A stretch of 42,845 nucleotides of DNA. Origin: Actinoplanes oryzae. GTDB taxonomy: Bacteria > Actinomycetota > Actinomycetes > Mycobacteriales > Micromonosporaceae. The notes beneath the pieces were generated by a model. It did no database searches. It was not told the DNA's origin and was given only the letters and a program-made list of their open reading frames with translations. The DNA lies in NCBI RefSeq assembly GCF_030757795.1, contig NZ_JAUQWH010000072.1, positions 1 to 42,845 on the forward strand, given 5' to 3'. Of this stretch, positions 30,001 to 42,845 are shown piece after piece (the first letter of the stretch is position 1; every line of letters starts with the position of its first letter). The position numbers and the translations under genes are program-made.

Positions 30001-33000
30001 GTCGGTGGTGATGTCGATGCGCAGGTCGGCGAGCCCGCTGGTGGGCTGGTAGACCTGCACGGTGGTGCCGTCGTCGGTGGTGACCCGTGCGGTCATCAGG
30101 CCGTAGCGGTCGAGTTCCACCTCGGCCTCGAGGTCGGTGGTGGGGCGGGTGAGTAGGGGCCGTCCGCTGGCGGCGATGAGCTGCATCAGGACTTCGACGG
30201 TGTCGGCGCCCGACGGTTCGCTGCGCTCGTTGAGGAACGCGGTGAGCTCGTCCACGAGCACCGTGTCCGGATGCCGCACAGTGAAAATGGTGTCGCCGCG
30301 GGTGTGCTCGTCGGCGTTCATGCGGGACCGGCGGCGAGGGAGTAGTCGGCCTGCCGGAAAGTCGGTTCCTGGCCGGTGATGGTCTCGACCAGGGCTGCGA
30401 TCAGATCGCGGGCGGCCGGGGGTGTGACGGCGTTGCCAGCTTGGCGGACCTTTTCGCGGCGGGTGCCCAGGATCGTGTAGGCGGGGGCGAACGCCATCCC
30501 GGTCTTGATCTCGTGGGGCTCCAGCATCCGGAACAGGCAGTCCATCACATCCAGTACCGGGGCCTCCGGATCGAGCAGGCCGTACCGGTCGACGGTCGAC
30601 AGGGCGCCGAGCGGCTGGGCGACGGGTCGTGCTTTGCCGGTGCTGTAGTACGGCACGAGCAGCTGGGGCCAGGACAGCAGCGCGTGGTGGTTGCCGGCCG
30701 CGGTGACCGTGGGCAGCGGATCCGTGTGCGCGGGGCGGGCCACGCCGTGGTTACGCATCGGCACCACCAGGGCGTCCTGGTGGCGGCCGGTCTGCGCCCG
30801 CAACGGCCGGTCGACGGGCCGCACGTGCGCGACGGTGGCCCGGCCTTCCAAGGCGACGACCAGCGGCGTGGGCAGGTCGGGGATGGCGAGGGCGTCGGTT
30901 TCGCGGGTGGTCCGGGCGGGCATCGGCGCGTCGATCGGCGTCGCGCTGGTGCGCCAGGTGCCTCCGGCGGGCACCATCATCGGCCGCGCGTACTTTTCGA
31001 GGCCTTGTTCGATGCGGGTCATCGTCTTGCCCGCGAGTGGTTTCTTGCGGTCGCCGATGCGGGTGCCGGTCAGGGCCCAGTCGATGGCCGCGGCGGCGGG
31101 CAAGACGTTCGGGTAGACGCGGTTGCCGCGGCACGCCGTGGCGGGGCAGCGCCACACGTACTGGGCGCCGTAGCGGCCCCACTGCTGGTTCGGGTTCTTC
31201 CACGCCTGGATCGGCGTCTGCGTGCGCCCGCAGCGTTCGCACCGCGCCTTCGGGCGGGTCCAGCGCCGCAGATCCGGGCACCGGCCCAACGTTTTCAAGT
31301 GGCCGAGGGTGTACCAGCGGTCGCGGGACTGGCAGGCACCGTCGCCGCCGGCCTGGGCGAACATCGAGTTCATGTACACGGTGTGCAGGCAGTAGCCGTA
31401 CCCGGTCAGCGCGGTGCGCCACGCGCTGTAGGGGATCCATTTGACGACCTCGACGACGTTCTCCACGACGAACGCCTTGTACGGCCGTGCCGCGAGCCAC
31501 TTCGCTTCGACGAACCGCACGACGTCCCACATCGTCGCCCGCGAGCGTTCGGCCGCGTCATCCGGGAGGATCTCGCCGAACAGGTCGGGGATCTTGTCGG
31601 CCTCGCGCACACCTTTGGCCTGGGAGTGGTTGGTGCACTCCGGCGAGGCCCAGAGCAGGTCGGTGGCCGGGTAGCGGCGCGGGTCGATCTGGGAGATGTC
31701 GGCGCAGTCGTGGGCGGCATGCGGCAGGTTGTGCTCGTGGGTGGCGATCGCCTTATCCCAGTGGTTCGCGGCGATCACCGTGCGGACGCCGTCGACGAGC
31801 TCGGCGCCGGACGCGGACCCGCCGGCGCCGCAGAACAGATCAGTCAACGTGACAGACACAAGAGGTCTCCAGAAACGAAAAAAGGGCGGGAGAACCGCAC
31901 CCCGCGAACGGGTGCAGATCTCCCGCCCTGGCGGAAGACAAGAAAGAGAAGAAGTAAGAGGGAGGCGAGCGCGTGGAGGACGGCCCGAACCCTCGCGGGT
32001 TGCCGCGGTGGGGTGGGCTGATCAGGCCGCCAGCGACTCGGGACCCTCGGCGGCGGTCGGCAAGGCCACGACCTCGGCCAGCTCCTCGCCCTGGCCGCCG
32101 TCCTCGTCGACGAGCTCGTCAGCAGCGAAGTCCTCCGGCGTGCTCTCGCCGTCCTCCGGGGCCTCGGGGTCGTCGAGGTCTTCGGTGGCGGGGTCGGCTT
32201 CGACGACCGGGTCGGGGGTGACGTCGCGGCGCAGCGCCGTTTCGGCGTCGGACAGCGCGTAGCCGTCGGCGACCAGCAGGTCGAGCCACAGCGCGGCGGC
32301 ATCGTCGTCGAGGTAGCCGCTCCAGCCGTCGTTGGCCTGGCGCAGGTTGCGCTCGTGCCGCACGATCCACTTCGCCACCAGGCAGCGGCGCAGCAGATCC
32401 TCCTTCGCCACGGCGAGGGCGTCCCCGTCGACGCCGCCGAGCGCGGGGTAGAGGTCGTCGACGTCGTTGAAGTAGCCCCCGGTGCCGGCGACGGCGTCGC
32501 GCAGCGCGTACGGGAACAGCTTGCGGATCATCTTCGTGGCGGTGTAGGTCTGCCGATAGAACTCCGCGCGCACCCCGGAAGCGATTGTCAGCGCCTCCAG
32601 GCGCGCCGCCTTCTCGGCCTCGGCCTGCTCCCGGGCGGCCTTCTCCTCGTCCGACAGCGCCGAGCGGTGCCCGTACGGCTGGCGTTTGGTGTAGCCGTAC
32701 TCGCCCGGGTCGACGCAGTAGACGACCGCCCGCGCAGTGTCGAGGTTCTTGTCGATGAACGCGGCGAACCCGGGCGCGGTGCGCACCTGCTCGACATCCA
32801 GGGGCTCACCAGCGGCATCTTCGAGCTGGCGGGCGTCGACGGCCGGGCAATCGGGGTAACCGAACCCCTTCGGCTTCCCCGTGATCTTCACCCCCGCCAG
32901 GACCAGCTCGGCCTTGACACGTTCCTTGGCCGCCGCATAGGTCTGCTTCGAGCGTTCGGTGGCCACCGCGTGCCGAAACCCCCACCCCGGGGCGGCCTTC

Positions 33001-36000
33001 AAGATCCGGTTCATGGCGGCAGGCTGGTCGGAAAACTCGGCCATACGGGCGGCGTCGTCCAAGGTCAGCGCCCCGGCATCGGCGGCGGTGCGGGCGGCCT
33101 CCGGTAGCGCCCGCAACGACAGGGACTGCTTGATCTTCGCGGTGCTGGTGTTGCGGGCCTTCGCGATCTTCTCCGCCGACCAGTCGAGCAGGGTGAGCTG
33201 GTAGAAACCCTCGGCCTCCTCGGTCGCGGTCAGCCCGACCCGGTCACCGTTCTCGGCCAGCTGCGCGATGATGCCCGCAGCGGCGCCCTCGTCCGGCGCG
33301 ACGATGCACGGCACCAGCGGGAACTCCAGCGCGAGAGCGGCGGCCTTCCGCCGGTGCCCGATCATGATCATCAGCTGGTCGGGGTGCTCGGTGACCGGCA
33401 CCACGACCAGGGGACAGAGGATCCCGACGACGGCCATCGACGCCTTGAGGTCCTCGACATCGGCGATGCTCGTGCGCAGGTTGCGCGGGTTGTCGATCAA
33501 CTGGGCGGGGTCGACGTAGTCGAAGCGCAGCGCGCTCTGCGTGGCGAACAACGGCCCCACGGTGGAGCCGGGCAGGCCGGCGAAACCCTCGGCGGTCTCG
33601 TCGAGCTCGCCGTGGCGGGGACGATCGCTGTCATCGGCGGCGGTAGCGGGCAGCACGGTCGTGGTCATAAACGGATCCGTCCTTCACACAAAGAAGATCG
33701 AGCCGCCCGGCGGCGCGGTGGCCGCCGGGCGGTGCTGGCCCGATCCGTCCCGGGACGGCCGGTCGGCGCAGACCCGCACGAACCCCGGCCCCGTCCTGCT
33801 GCTGCCCTTTCCGATACCGGTGCGAGCGGGGCCCGGGGTTGTGCCGGGGCCAGTCGCGGCCGTCCAGGATCGAGGGCCAGCCACCCCGCGAGCGGCCCGC
33901 GCCCCGCGCGGCATCCCACCGCCCTCCCGCTGCTCGTTCCGCCCAGCCGCTACCACCTCGGTCGGCGGTGTCGGGGATCTGATCGGCGCACGTCCCGACT
34001 GGTGGTGGCCGCATACAGTACTGCGCGAGACGATCGCCGACCTTGGCCCGCTAATCTCGCCTCCAGCCGAAGCCTCGTGGATCGAGGGAGCCTCGTGGTG
34101 GCTAGGCGGCCGGGGCCACGGCGGGGATGATCACGGGCTCGCTCCAGTGGGTCCGGGCCATGGCCCACCCGGCTCGGTAGCGCTCGGCGTCGTTCGCGCA
34201 GCCGCTGCAGAGCCCGACCTCGGGGCCGGTGAGGTCGTAGCCGGTGGGATCCAGGCTGAACCCGGCGGTGAAGTCGCTGAGTGCGCCGCGGGGGTCGTTG
34301 TCCCCGTCGTCGAAGGCCCAGAGCAGCCAGCCGCAGACGATGCACCGGCCGCGGTAGCGCAGCACCCGGTCACGGCGCCGCCAGGCGTCGAACCACACCT
34401 GGACCGGCATGGTGACCGCGGCCTGGCCGGTGAGCTGCGGCTCGTCCACACGTTGGGGCACCGCGAGCCGGGGCGGGGCGAACAGGGCGTCGTTGCCGGT
34501 GGGCGTGACGGGTTTGGTGAGGGTGACCAGGCGGGTGGCGAAGGTCGTGCCCGAGGGCTTGTAGGCCTCGAACGGCATCGGCTGGTGACGGCCATGGTGC
34601 TCGACGAACGCCCGGGTATCCGTGTAGCGGGGTCCGGTGGCGATGCTGGCCGGTACGACGCACACGAGGCGGGCACCGGGCGCGAGCAGATGCCAGGCCA
34701 GGCGCAGGTGCTCGACCCAGATGCTCTTGTCATGCGGGACGGCGAACGGCGGGTTCATCACGATCGCCGCATAACGCAGGCCGGTGGCGGTGGTGCGGGC
34801 GGCGAAGGCCTCGAAGGTTTCGGCATGAACGGTGATCGCCGGGTCGAGGGCTGCGCAGACGCTGGCGCGGGACGGGTGCGGTTCGACCGCGGCCACATCG
34901 AGATGGGGGTTGGCGCGCAGCATCGCGGCGACCAGGGAGCCGATGCCGGCGGAGGGCTCGAGGACCGCGGAGCCGGCGGGGAGCTCGGCGAGGTCGCTGT
35001 TCGGGTAGGCGCACAGGTCGTCGGCGAGGTCGTCGGGGGTGCGGACCCAGCCTTCGGCGGCGCGGGGGTGCAGCGGGACGACGCCCTTGGCAAGGGTGGC
35101 GGTGATGAGGGTGTGGGGGTCGGATCCGTCGGGGAACAGGGTGGCCCGCTGGGTGGGTGACCAGATGCCGCCGAGGGTGGCCAGGACGGAGGCGACCTGG
35201 CGGTAGTCCTCGGGCGGGAGTTGTTGGGTGAGGTGCACGCGGGTGCCGTCGATGCGGGCACCGGTCAGGGCTTCCCGGACGACGGCGGGCAGCGGTGGCT
35301 GGGTCAGCGAGCGTGAACGCATGAAGGGCTCCGGAAACACGAAAAGGGCCGCCCCGGACCGGTGCCGCCGCTGGGGAGGACAAGCGGGGCACCGAGCCGG
35401 AGACGGCCCTGGAAGCGGAAAGGGTGGTGTCGCGCGTTAGGCGCGGCCGTGCGGATTTGTTAGAGGTGAATCACGGTGGGGGTGCCGCTGACGTGGTCGA
35501 GGACCTCGGCGAGCAAGTGCGCGCGGCTGTGCTTGCTGTACCAGGACGAGGTCCGGTAGCCGTCTCGGATCGTGTAGACCACGCACCCGTCGGGCTCCGG
35601 ATTGATGACGTGCAGGCAGGACTCGTAGTCCGGGCCGCCACCGATCACGAGGATCGGTTTGAGATCCATGAGCACCAGCGCCTCAGCTGTCCTGGCAGCC
35701 AGCGCTTCGCGCGCGTCGGTCGGGGTGGCGGCTTCGGCGGTGAGCAGCGGCTGGAGGTCGCTGTCGTAGAGGCCGGCCTGCCAGCGCACGGGCCGCCGCC
35801 GGGTTTGCGTGAGCCGGACCGGCAGGGTGATCTCGGCGAGTTTCAGCAGGATCCGGCTCACCGCACGGCCTCCATCCGCCGCTGTTCGCGTGCCTGACGG
35901 CGGCCTTCGGCGATCAACCGGGCCGCGTAGGCGGAGGTCAGCCGGCCCAGGGACCAGCGCACGGTGCGGGTATCGTGCTCCGGCCACGCTCCAGTGCCAT

Positions 36001-39000
36001 GTACGACCTGCCACCACAGCTGCTCGCGGGTCTCGTCGTCGAGGTCATCCCACACCGTGCTCGCGTGGTCGCCGAGGGAGCGGTGGATGTCGGCGGAGAT
36101 CCACTGCTGCCAGGAGTCGAGGACCTCCTGGCGTTCCAGCTCGACGAGGTCGTCTTCGTCAAAGACCAGATACTCGCTGACGAGCCGACACAGCACGCCC
36201 ACCACCTCGGGCGACAGGTCCGCGACGAAGGCGCCAAGCACGGTCACGTTACTGAATGCCATGTCGGTGAACACGTCGGGAAACACCCGGTGCAGGCTGC
36301 GCATGTTGCTGCGCTGCACCGTGCTGGACTGCCCCGCTCGGCATTCGCCGCGGGCGATGTCGGAGAGCATCACGTACACGTGCCGATGAACTTCGTCGGC
36401 GTGTTCGCGCCAGCCCAACGGCCGCACGAAGCCCTGTTCGGCGGCCTCGCCGTGGTCGGCGTACCCGACGGTGAACCGCGCCGCCCGCAGCTGCTCGATC
36501 ACGGGGGCGCTGAACGGACGCAGGCGGTCAACCAGCCAGTCCTCGCCGACGGGGAGCATGACGAGGTAGGCGGCGCAGACCAGCTCCGCGGCCTCCATCA
36601 CCTCGGCGTCGAGGTCCGCGCCGACCACGATCAACTCTCCGCGCACACGGCGACGGCTGGCCCGCGCCGCCGCGGGTACCTGGTCGACGCCGAGCAGCAC
36701 CAGCTCCGCGGACTCCCACCGCTCGCCGGCGTCGGCGATAGCGTTCTGGACGTGCAGGAAGACACCGGCGCGATGCGCGGCCTCGGCGAGCCGAGCCCGG
36801 AGCTCGGGGTCCGTGGTGATCGCCAGCCCGACGTCGCTCATCGAGGGTCTCCCGCCGTAGCCACGCCACCATCCGGCGCGAGGTGGGGAAACAGCTGTTG
36901 CGGGCGTAGCCCGTGCCGCAGGGCGTGGTCGAGCAGCTGGGCGATCAGGTAGCCGGGATCGTCGGCCAGGGCGCGGTCGACGGCGGCGCTGGCGAGGGTG
37001 TGTTCCCCTCGCTGCCACGCGCACCAGGCTGCGAGGCTTGCCGGGGCCGCGATGTGCCCGGCGGGGGCGCGGCGGGTCAGATCGAGCCAGAGGTCGCGCT
37101 GCCACATCAGGTCCCCGGTCGCCTCCCACGCCAGATCACGCACCGTCCGGTGACGCAACAGGCGCAGCAGCTGGGCCGCCTGCTCGTCCGGCAGCCGCTG
37201 CCCGTCGGCGGCCACCTCCAGCCCGTACGCCAGCACCGGCCCCGGCTCGTCGGCCCCGGCACTCGGCTGCGCGAGCACGGCGCTCAGGCGGATCTGCTCG
37301 AGCGGATCCGCAGCGGTGAGAGCGATCAGCTGGTCGCGGGAGCCCAAGGCGACCCGGCCGGCCAGCGTCGCCCGCGCGGCCACTGCGGTCGCTGCCGGAT
37401 CGAACACCACCCCGCTCGCGTCCCCGCAAGGGCACCGCAGGCAGAAGAAGCGACCCTCGGTAACCAACAGCACCTCGACAACCGGCGCATGCGCGGCGAG
37501 CCCATCCGCGACCACCGTCACCTGCGCGCCAGCGTCCCGAGGGCCGTAGCCGATCAGCAGCACCGCCCCGGCCGGCTGCTGCGCGCTCACCCGCGACCAC
37601 TCATGGACCGCCACCGCCGCAGGCGCCGTGAGGTCCAGCCGGCTCACGCACGCCACGTCCTGTACGGCGTCCAGGAAGATCGCGACCACACTCTCCTTCG
37701 GGTGATACCCCAGCAGGTAGGGCACCAGGCCCAGCACCTCCGCACGTGAACGCACCGCCACGTCCCACTTCTTCTCCGACACCGGACAACTCCTCGCTGA
37801 CGAACCGACCACGGACGTCAGCACCGCCACCCGGGATGCGAGACGAAGCCGCCCACGCGACATGTGCTCGCCCGGACCAGATCGCGGGAACACCCTGCGA
37901 CCGGCCGTGCTGACCCCGTCGCCCGACCGGCCCCGATGCCCGCCGCCAGGCAAGGGCCCGGCGCGCCCCGCCTGCACGAGCACGCCACCTGGGCGCGTTT
38001 ACGACGACGCAGGCTGGGGCGAGAAAGCGCCGGGCCCTTGCCGGGCCAGGGCCGGGACGGTAGGAGGCGCAGGTCAGGCAGCACGGCCAGACGGTGGTCC
38101 CGGACCTGGGCCTGGGCCTGGGTCAGCGCACGCCTGCTGCAATCAGCAGAGCTGGGGCCAGGGACCCGACCGTCAATCGCGCGATTCGCGTCTGAGCACA
38201 CTCGGGCGGTGCCTACGTCGCAGCCACGCCGACCTCGATGCCACTGGCACAGAGGTGAGCGGCGATCTGAAGGCACGCTTCCACCGGCCGAAGGTCGACG
38301 TGTGATCCGGATCGGGCAGCGACATCCTCAGCTGCCAGAGCCTGTACGGCCTCCGTCATTGGCCGCTCGCGGGTTGTCGTCGACGCCTGGAGAACAGGGC
38401 GTTGGTTTCTGCCTGCCAGGTGCGAAACGTCCGGTCGCCTTGCCGTTTAAGGAAATGCGGGATGTTGTTGGCCGCCATACCGACAGGTGACGGCCCGTCG
38501 ACGGCCAGCAAGTCGCTTGCGGACTGGTCGTGATACCGGGCGGCAACGATGTCAGCGGCGGTCGGGAAGACGTCGGCGACGCGATCACGGGCAGGGTTGA
38601 GCCGGATGTCCTGGATGCCGCCGTAGCTGTAGACCCATTTGAAGTTGCGTAGCGCTCTGGGCTCGACGAGCCGGCGGAAACGATTCACTTCCTTGGTGTA
38701 GGTGTAGAATCTGCTGCTGGAGCAATGGGTCATGACCGTCAGCCACGCGGTGAGGTAGGCGTCGGCGAAGAAGTCGCCACCGTCGTGAATACGCACGATG
38801 GTGCCCACTCGTTTGCGGTTGATCTCGGCGATCATCTGGGCGGTCCAGCCGACGAGGTCGTCGAGGACGTAAGCAAGGTTGCGTTCGTGGCGGGCCAAGA
38901 CGTTGGAGAACCGGTAGGCACCGGCGCGGGCGTAGCAGACCTTGGCGCAAATCCCGGCGCTGGGACAGGTGTTGTAGGTACGGCCGTCAGGCAGGCGCCC

Positions 39001-42000
39001 GGCCCAGGCTGGCAGGGTCCAGTTGTAGATGCGATCTCGACGCAGCCTGCTGTTTTGCGTCAGCAGCTGCCGTGGCCGGACGTGCAGCAGTTCGATCGCC
39101 GCGGGATGGTGATGATGGGACAGGGCTGCGGGCATGACGCATCCGTTTCGTCGGAGATATAGAGGTCGCCCTCGGCGGGCCGCAGCATCGAGCGGCACAC
39201 AGACGGACAAAGCGCCGCCCGTGCCGGGGACGGCCACGAAATCACCGGCCGGGCCGCAGGCCGGGGTCAAGCCAGACCGGCGAGCCCCGTCACAGCGGGG
39301 CGGGGCTGAGCGAAGCGGACCCGGGCTAAGCGAAGCGAGCCGGGGCAGGCCGGCCCCGGACGGGGCCGCAGCCGTGCGGCTTGACGACGGCGCGGATCGC
39401 CGGGACCGTGGCGGACGTCCCCGGCGCAAGCGCGGAGGTAGGCCGATCGCTCGAAGAAGTGAGGGGGTTCAATGCGGTTGCTTCTGTCGAGTGACTGCCG
39501 ACTGCTGCCAAACCCATGCGCCAACGCCTGATGGCACCGGCTACGAGGTCCTCAACTTCGACTGGGACGGCACCCTCGTTGATTCCCGCGAAGTGTGCTT
39601 CATCGGGCTGAGCCGAGCGCTTGCAGATGCTGGCGTGCCGCCGGTCCCGCTTTGGTATTGGCCTCGGCAAGCGATCACTTCGCCGGAGATGGCTGTTGCT
39701 GCGGGAGAGGAGATCGGCCTACTGCCTATACCTATTTACAATATTATCATTCAATATCAGGCACATGCCATCACATCTATGGCAAGTGTCGCAATTCTAG
39801 ACGAGTACGTAGATCCCGATGCCTGGCGGCTGCGCCCTCCCGCTCCGAGACTTCACGGGCGCATCGCCCGATGCCTGGTCGGCCATACTTCATTCACGTA
39901 CTTACGCGCTATGCGATCGGCCGCACGTTTTGCCAAGGCTGTGGGTCCACCCGCTCGGGAGAGGATGCCTTACCCAGCGCTAACTCGGACCCGTCGCAGG
40001 CCACGCGAATAGAGCCGTCGATACCGGGAGTTTCAACGACTGGCAACGCCTCCGCCTTGGCGGAACGACACGCCTCTTCGGCGGTCGCATTCGAGACGAA
40101 AGACGATCGATCCGATCGCGTCTCTTGATGTCCACTTGGGTCGTTGGATCGGCGGGCGACGACTCTCGTATGACGAAGGGGTGCGGTAGTAGCCATGACG
40201 CAACCGAGCGCCGGCGAATCTGGGGGCCGACCAGAGGCGACGGTGATGCAACACGCCGTCCGGCTGCTGGCCATCCTGAACGAGTGCGGGGAGCCGACGA
40301 AGGAGAGCGACCCCTCGGAAGGCATCGCCGTCATCCGAGCGGAACTTCGTCTGCAGGCCCTAGACTTCTGGCTGCGCAACCCGGACTACCTGGCTGGCGA
40401 GTTGCTCACGAAGGTGGAGAACGGCGATCTGCCGGACCGCTATCTGGACGTTGTCGAGGAGTTGCTCAACAGCCCGGAACCCGACCTTCGCTGGTACCCG
40501 ATGCCCCGCTGGCGCCACGGCGCCTACGAGGCGATCGATGACGCGTTCTCCATCCTCAGCGCCTACGGGCTGGCGCTGGTACGGCGTATGGGCGGGGTGC
40601 AGAAGACCGCACGTAGCCAGTTCTTCCTGACCGCCGCCGGTCGCGCCGCAGTGGACGACCTCGCACAGGAGAAGGTGCTTTCCTGGTACCCCGAGCAGGT
40701 GAAACTCGTCGCCCTTGCCGCGGGTGGCGACAACGGGAGCACCCTCAAGAAGCGTCAGTACCAGCAGGCAGAGTATGCGCGCACGAAGCTCGGGGTGAAC
40801 ATCGCCCCCATTCATTCGACTGTACGTGAGCGTCTCGAAACCATCAGGGCCACGGTCGGCCCCACACCGGCCGCCGGAGCAGGAGGACAGGCATGAGCAA
40901 GCTCGGCGACGCGGTCGCACAAGAACTCGCGCGTCGGGGCACGCCAATTGACCAGAGCCGGGTCGAGAAGATCCTGCTCGATGCCGACGTCTCCTCGACG
41001 GCGTCCCGCGGTGTCCCGGCTCGGCTGCGGGTGCGGCGAGTAAAGGTAACCGGGGAGAAGGTGTACTCGGAGGCGCCGGCAGCCGAGGAGCCGGACGCGG
41101 AGATGCCAGACGCGGAGGCTCTGGACGCCGCGATGCAGAGAGCGCCCATCAGCTTGGACTGGACGCCCGGAGATGGCGTCAACGGTGTTGGTAGTGAGCG
41201 CAATCTCCGCGGAAAGTCATCGGTGCTGCACTTCGCGATGTGGGCGCTGACCGGTCGTACCCATTTGCAGGAGGACGTCCTGTCGTGGGTTGACCATGTC
41301 TTCGTGGAGTTTCACGTCGACGGGGTGCCGTTGTTCGTCGAGTTCGACGTTCAAGACGGAGCGCCGACGGGAACGGTGACGCAGAGGATCTCAGCGGCTC
41401 AAGCGGTGCTGGGGTCCTTCTCGGGGCACGCCGAGTTCGAGTCGTTGATGGGGTCGGTGATGCTTGATCGCTTGCGCCTCGACGTCATCTCGGTCTTCTC
41501 CAAGGGCGTCGAGACGGAACATGCGTGGCCGTCGTATGCAGCGGCGCTGACGGTGCGGGCTGACAAGCTCGATCCGATCGTGGGTAACGAGAACACGCTG
41601 AAGACCAGGATTCTGCAGATGTTTGTCGGCACGCGCTGGGCTGCCGTGGATGCGCAGGTCACGACCGCGTTGAACGCGACGCAGTTCGAGCGGGAAAGAA
41701 CTGCGGAGAAGCGTCGCACGGCGGCCTCGGTGACGACAGCGGCCTTGGCCCAAGCAGAGGCCCGGCTCCGGACGGCGACGGCTTCACTGAACGCGTTCGA
41801 TCCGTCTGAGCCGGATGTGGATGCGGTCTTCTCGCTTGTAGCTGCGGCGGCTACGCGGGGGCGGGAGGCACACGAGCTCTCGATGCGGCTGATGGTGGCC
41901 CGCACAGCGTTGACGGACGTACAGGCGCAGCTGCGCGCTGAGCAGATACGCCTGCACGCGGCCGAGGAGGACGCGGTAGCTCGCCGCTTGTTCAACGGAA

Positions 42001-42845
42001 TGGCTCCGAAGGCCTGCCCGCGGTGTTCGGCGGCGGTGTCGGCAGCGCGGTACGCGGCCGAGGTGACCGATCACGAGTGCTCCATGTGCAGGACCGAACT
42101 CGAGCTCAACGAACTACGCGAAGACGGCGCGCCCGTACCAGCGTCGTCCGGCGGGGTGGTCACGGCACTCGACGACGGCGAGGGTGAGGTCGTTGATCCG
42201 GTGGATGCCCTTGACGCTGCCATCGCCGAGGCCGAGCAGGACATCAGCCGCCTGGAGGAGCAAGTTCGGGCCGCCGACCGTTCCCGGGTGGAGGCCGAGG
42301 CAGCAGCGCAGCGCAGCCGAGGCAGCCTGGAGTCCGCACGGGCGCGGCTTCAGTCCGAGCTTGAGGTGGCTCGCGCTGAGAGCGCCTTGGAGACATTACG
42401 GCAGGCGACGCGTCCAGAACCGCCGTCGCCGGTGGACGACGAAAAGCATCTCGTCCTCTCAGCTGCCTCTAAGCTGACGAAGAACTGGGTAAAAGAAGAT
42501 CAGGATCCGTTGCTGGAGTCCGTGTCGGTCGCGATCGCCCGCCTCGCGCGACAGTTCGGGTCCACGAACCTTACGTCCGTGACCCTCAAAGGCAATGGCA
42601 ATATGGAGATCAAGAAAGGCGGGAAAGACGCTGTCGGGTACAGCGGGCTGGTCAACGGGGAAAAGCTACGCATTAAGATCGCGGCGGCCATCGCACTGAT
42701 TGAGATCGGGCACACCGACGGAGTCGGCCGCCATCCCGGCCTACTGTTCATTGACTCACCGGCGGCGGAGGAAATCCCGGAGGACGACCTGCGGACAATG
42801 CTCAAGGCCATGTCCACCGTCGCGCAGAAGGTCGACTTGCAAATC

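Overview
The window is high-GC DNA with actinobacterial style: long GC-rich genes, many GTG starts, ATGA/GTGA stop-start overlaps and Pro/Ala-rich tails. It reads as most of a conjugative plasmid or integrative conjugative element (ICE) from a Gram-positive actinobacterium. The host genus cannot be fixed from the sequence. No integrase, attachment site, tRNA, rRNA or CRISPR array was seen, so plasmid versus ICE stays open.

Layout. (1) 1-7302, plus strand: the distal part of a conjugation operon, with the tail of a Pro-rich protein, an SCO6880-family membrane protein, a VirB4-like ATPase, a TraG/VirD4 coupling protein, a DUF4913 protein, a protein with two DnaB N-terminal-like repeats but no helicase core, and a small protein. 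(2) 7354-10243: a cargo patch of partly lower GC with an Mrr-type endonuclease, a secreted Cys-rich protein and an unknown protein. (3) 10486-16961: a PP-loop (PAPS reductase-like) protein with a small acidic neighbour, a 1,512-residue MobF relaxase-helicase, and the divergent region that probably holds oriT. (4) 17080-19969: small proteins and two tandem SSB paralogues. (5) 20848-24381, plus strand: a three-gene operon of a DUF4365 nuclease-APAZ protein, a short catalytically dead prokaryotic Argonaute and an unknown 240-residue protein. It resembles the SPARDA (DREN-APAZ/short pAgo) immune systems. (6) 24466-37782, minus strand: Prim-Pol, DUF3560, an ArdA-like protein, a Dcm-type cytosine methyltransferase, ParB, an N6-adenine-type methyltransferase, a protein with a CpaE/Ssd-like N-terminus and a DUF4192 protein. 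These fit replication, partition, establishment and anti-restriction roles. (7) 38356-42845: a phage Gp88-like protein, a decayed HAD gene, and a second likely defence locus with a 233-residue helper and a Rad50/SMC-like ATPase cut by the window edge.

Genes 1-4, the relaxase and its divergent partner would move the element. SSBs, Prim-Pol and ParB would stabilise it after transfer. The two methyltransferases and the ArdA-like protein would protect the entering DNA. Mrr, the Argonaute operon and the SMC-like pair would act against competing phages or plasmids.

The most interesting signals are the Argonaute operon with its unassigned third gene, the incomplete SMC-like locus on the right, and a recurrent non-coding architecture. 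Long imperfect inverted repeats (arms about 40-85 nt) lie upstream of at least five minus-strand operons. Shorter hairpins sit just before the Shine-Dalgarno sequence of most downstream genes.
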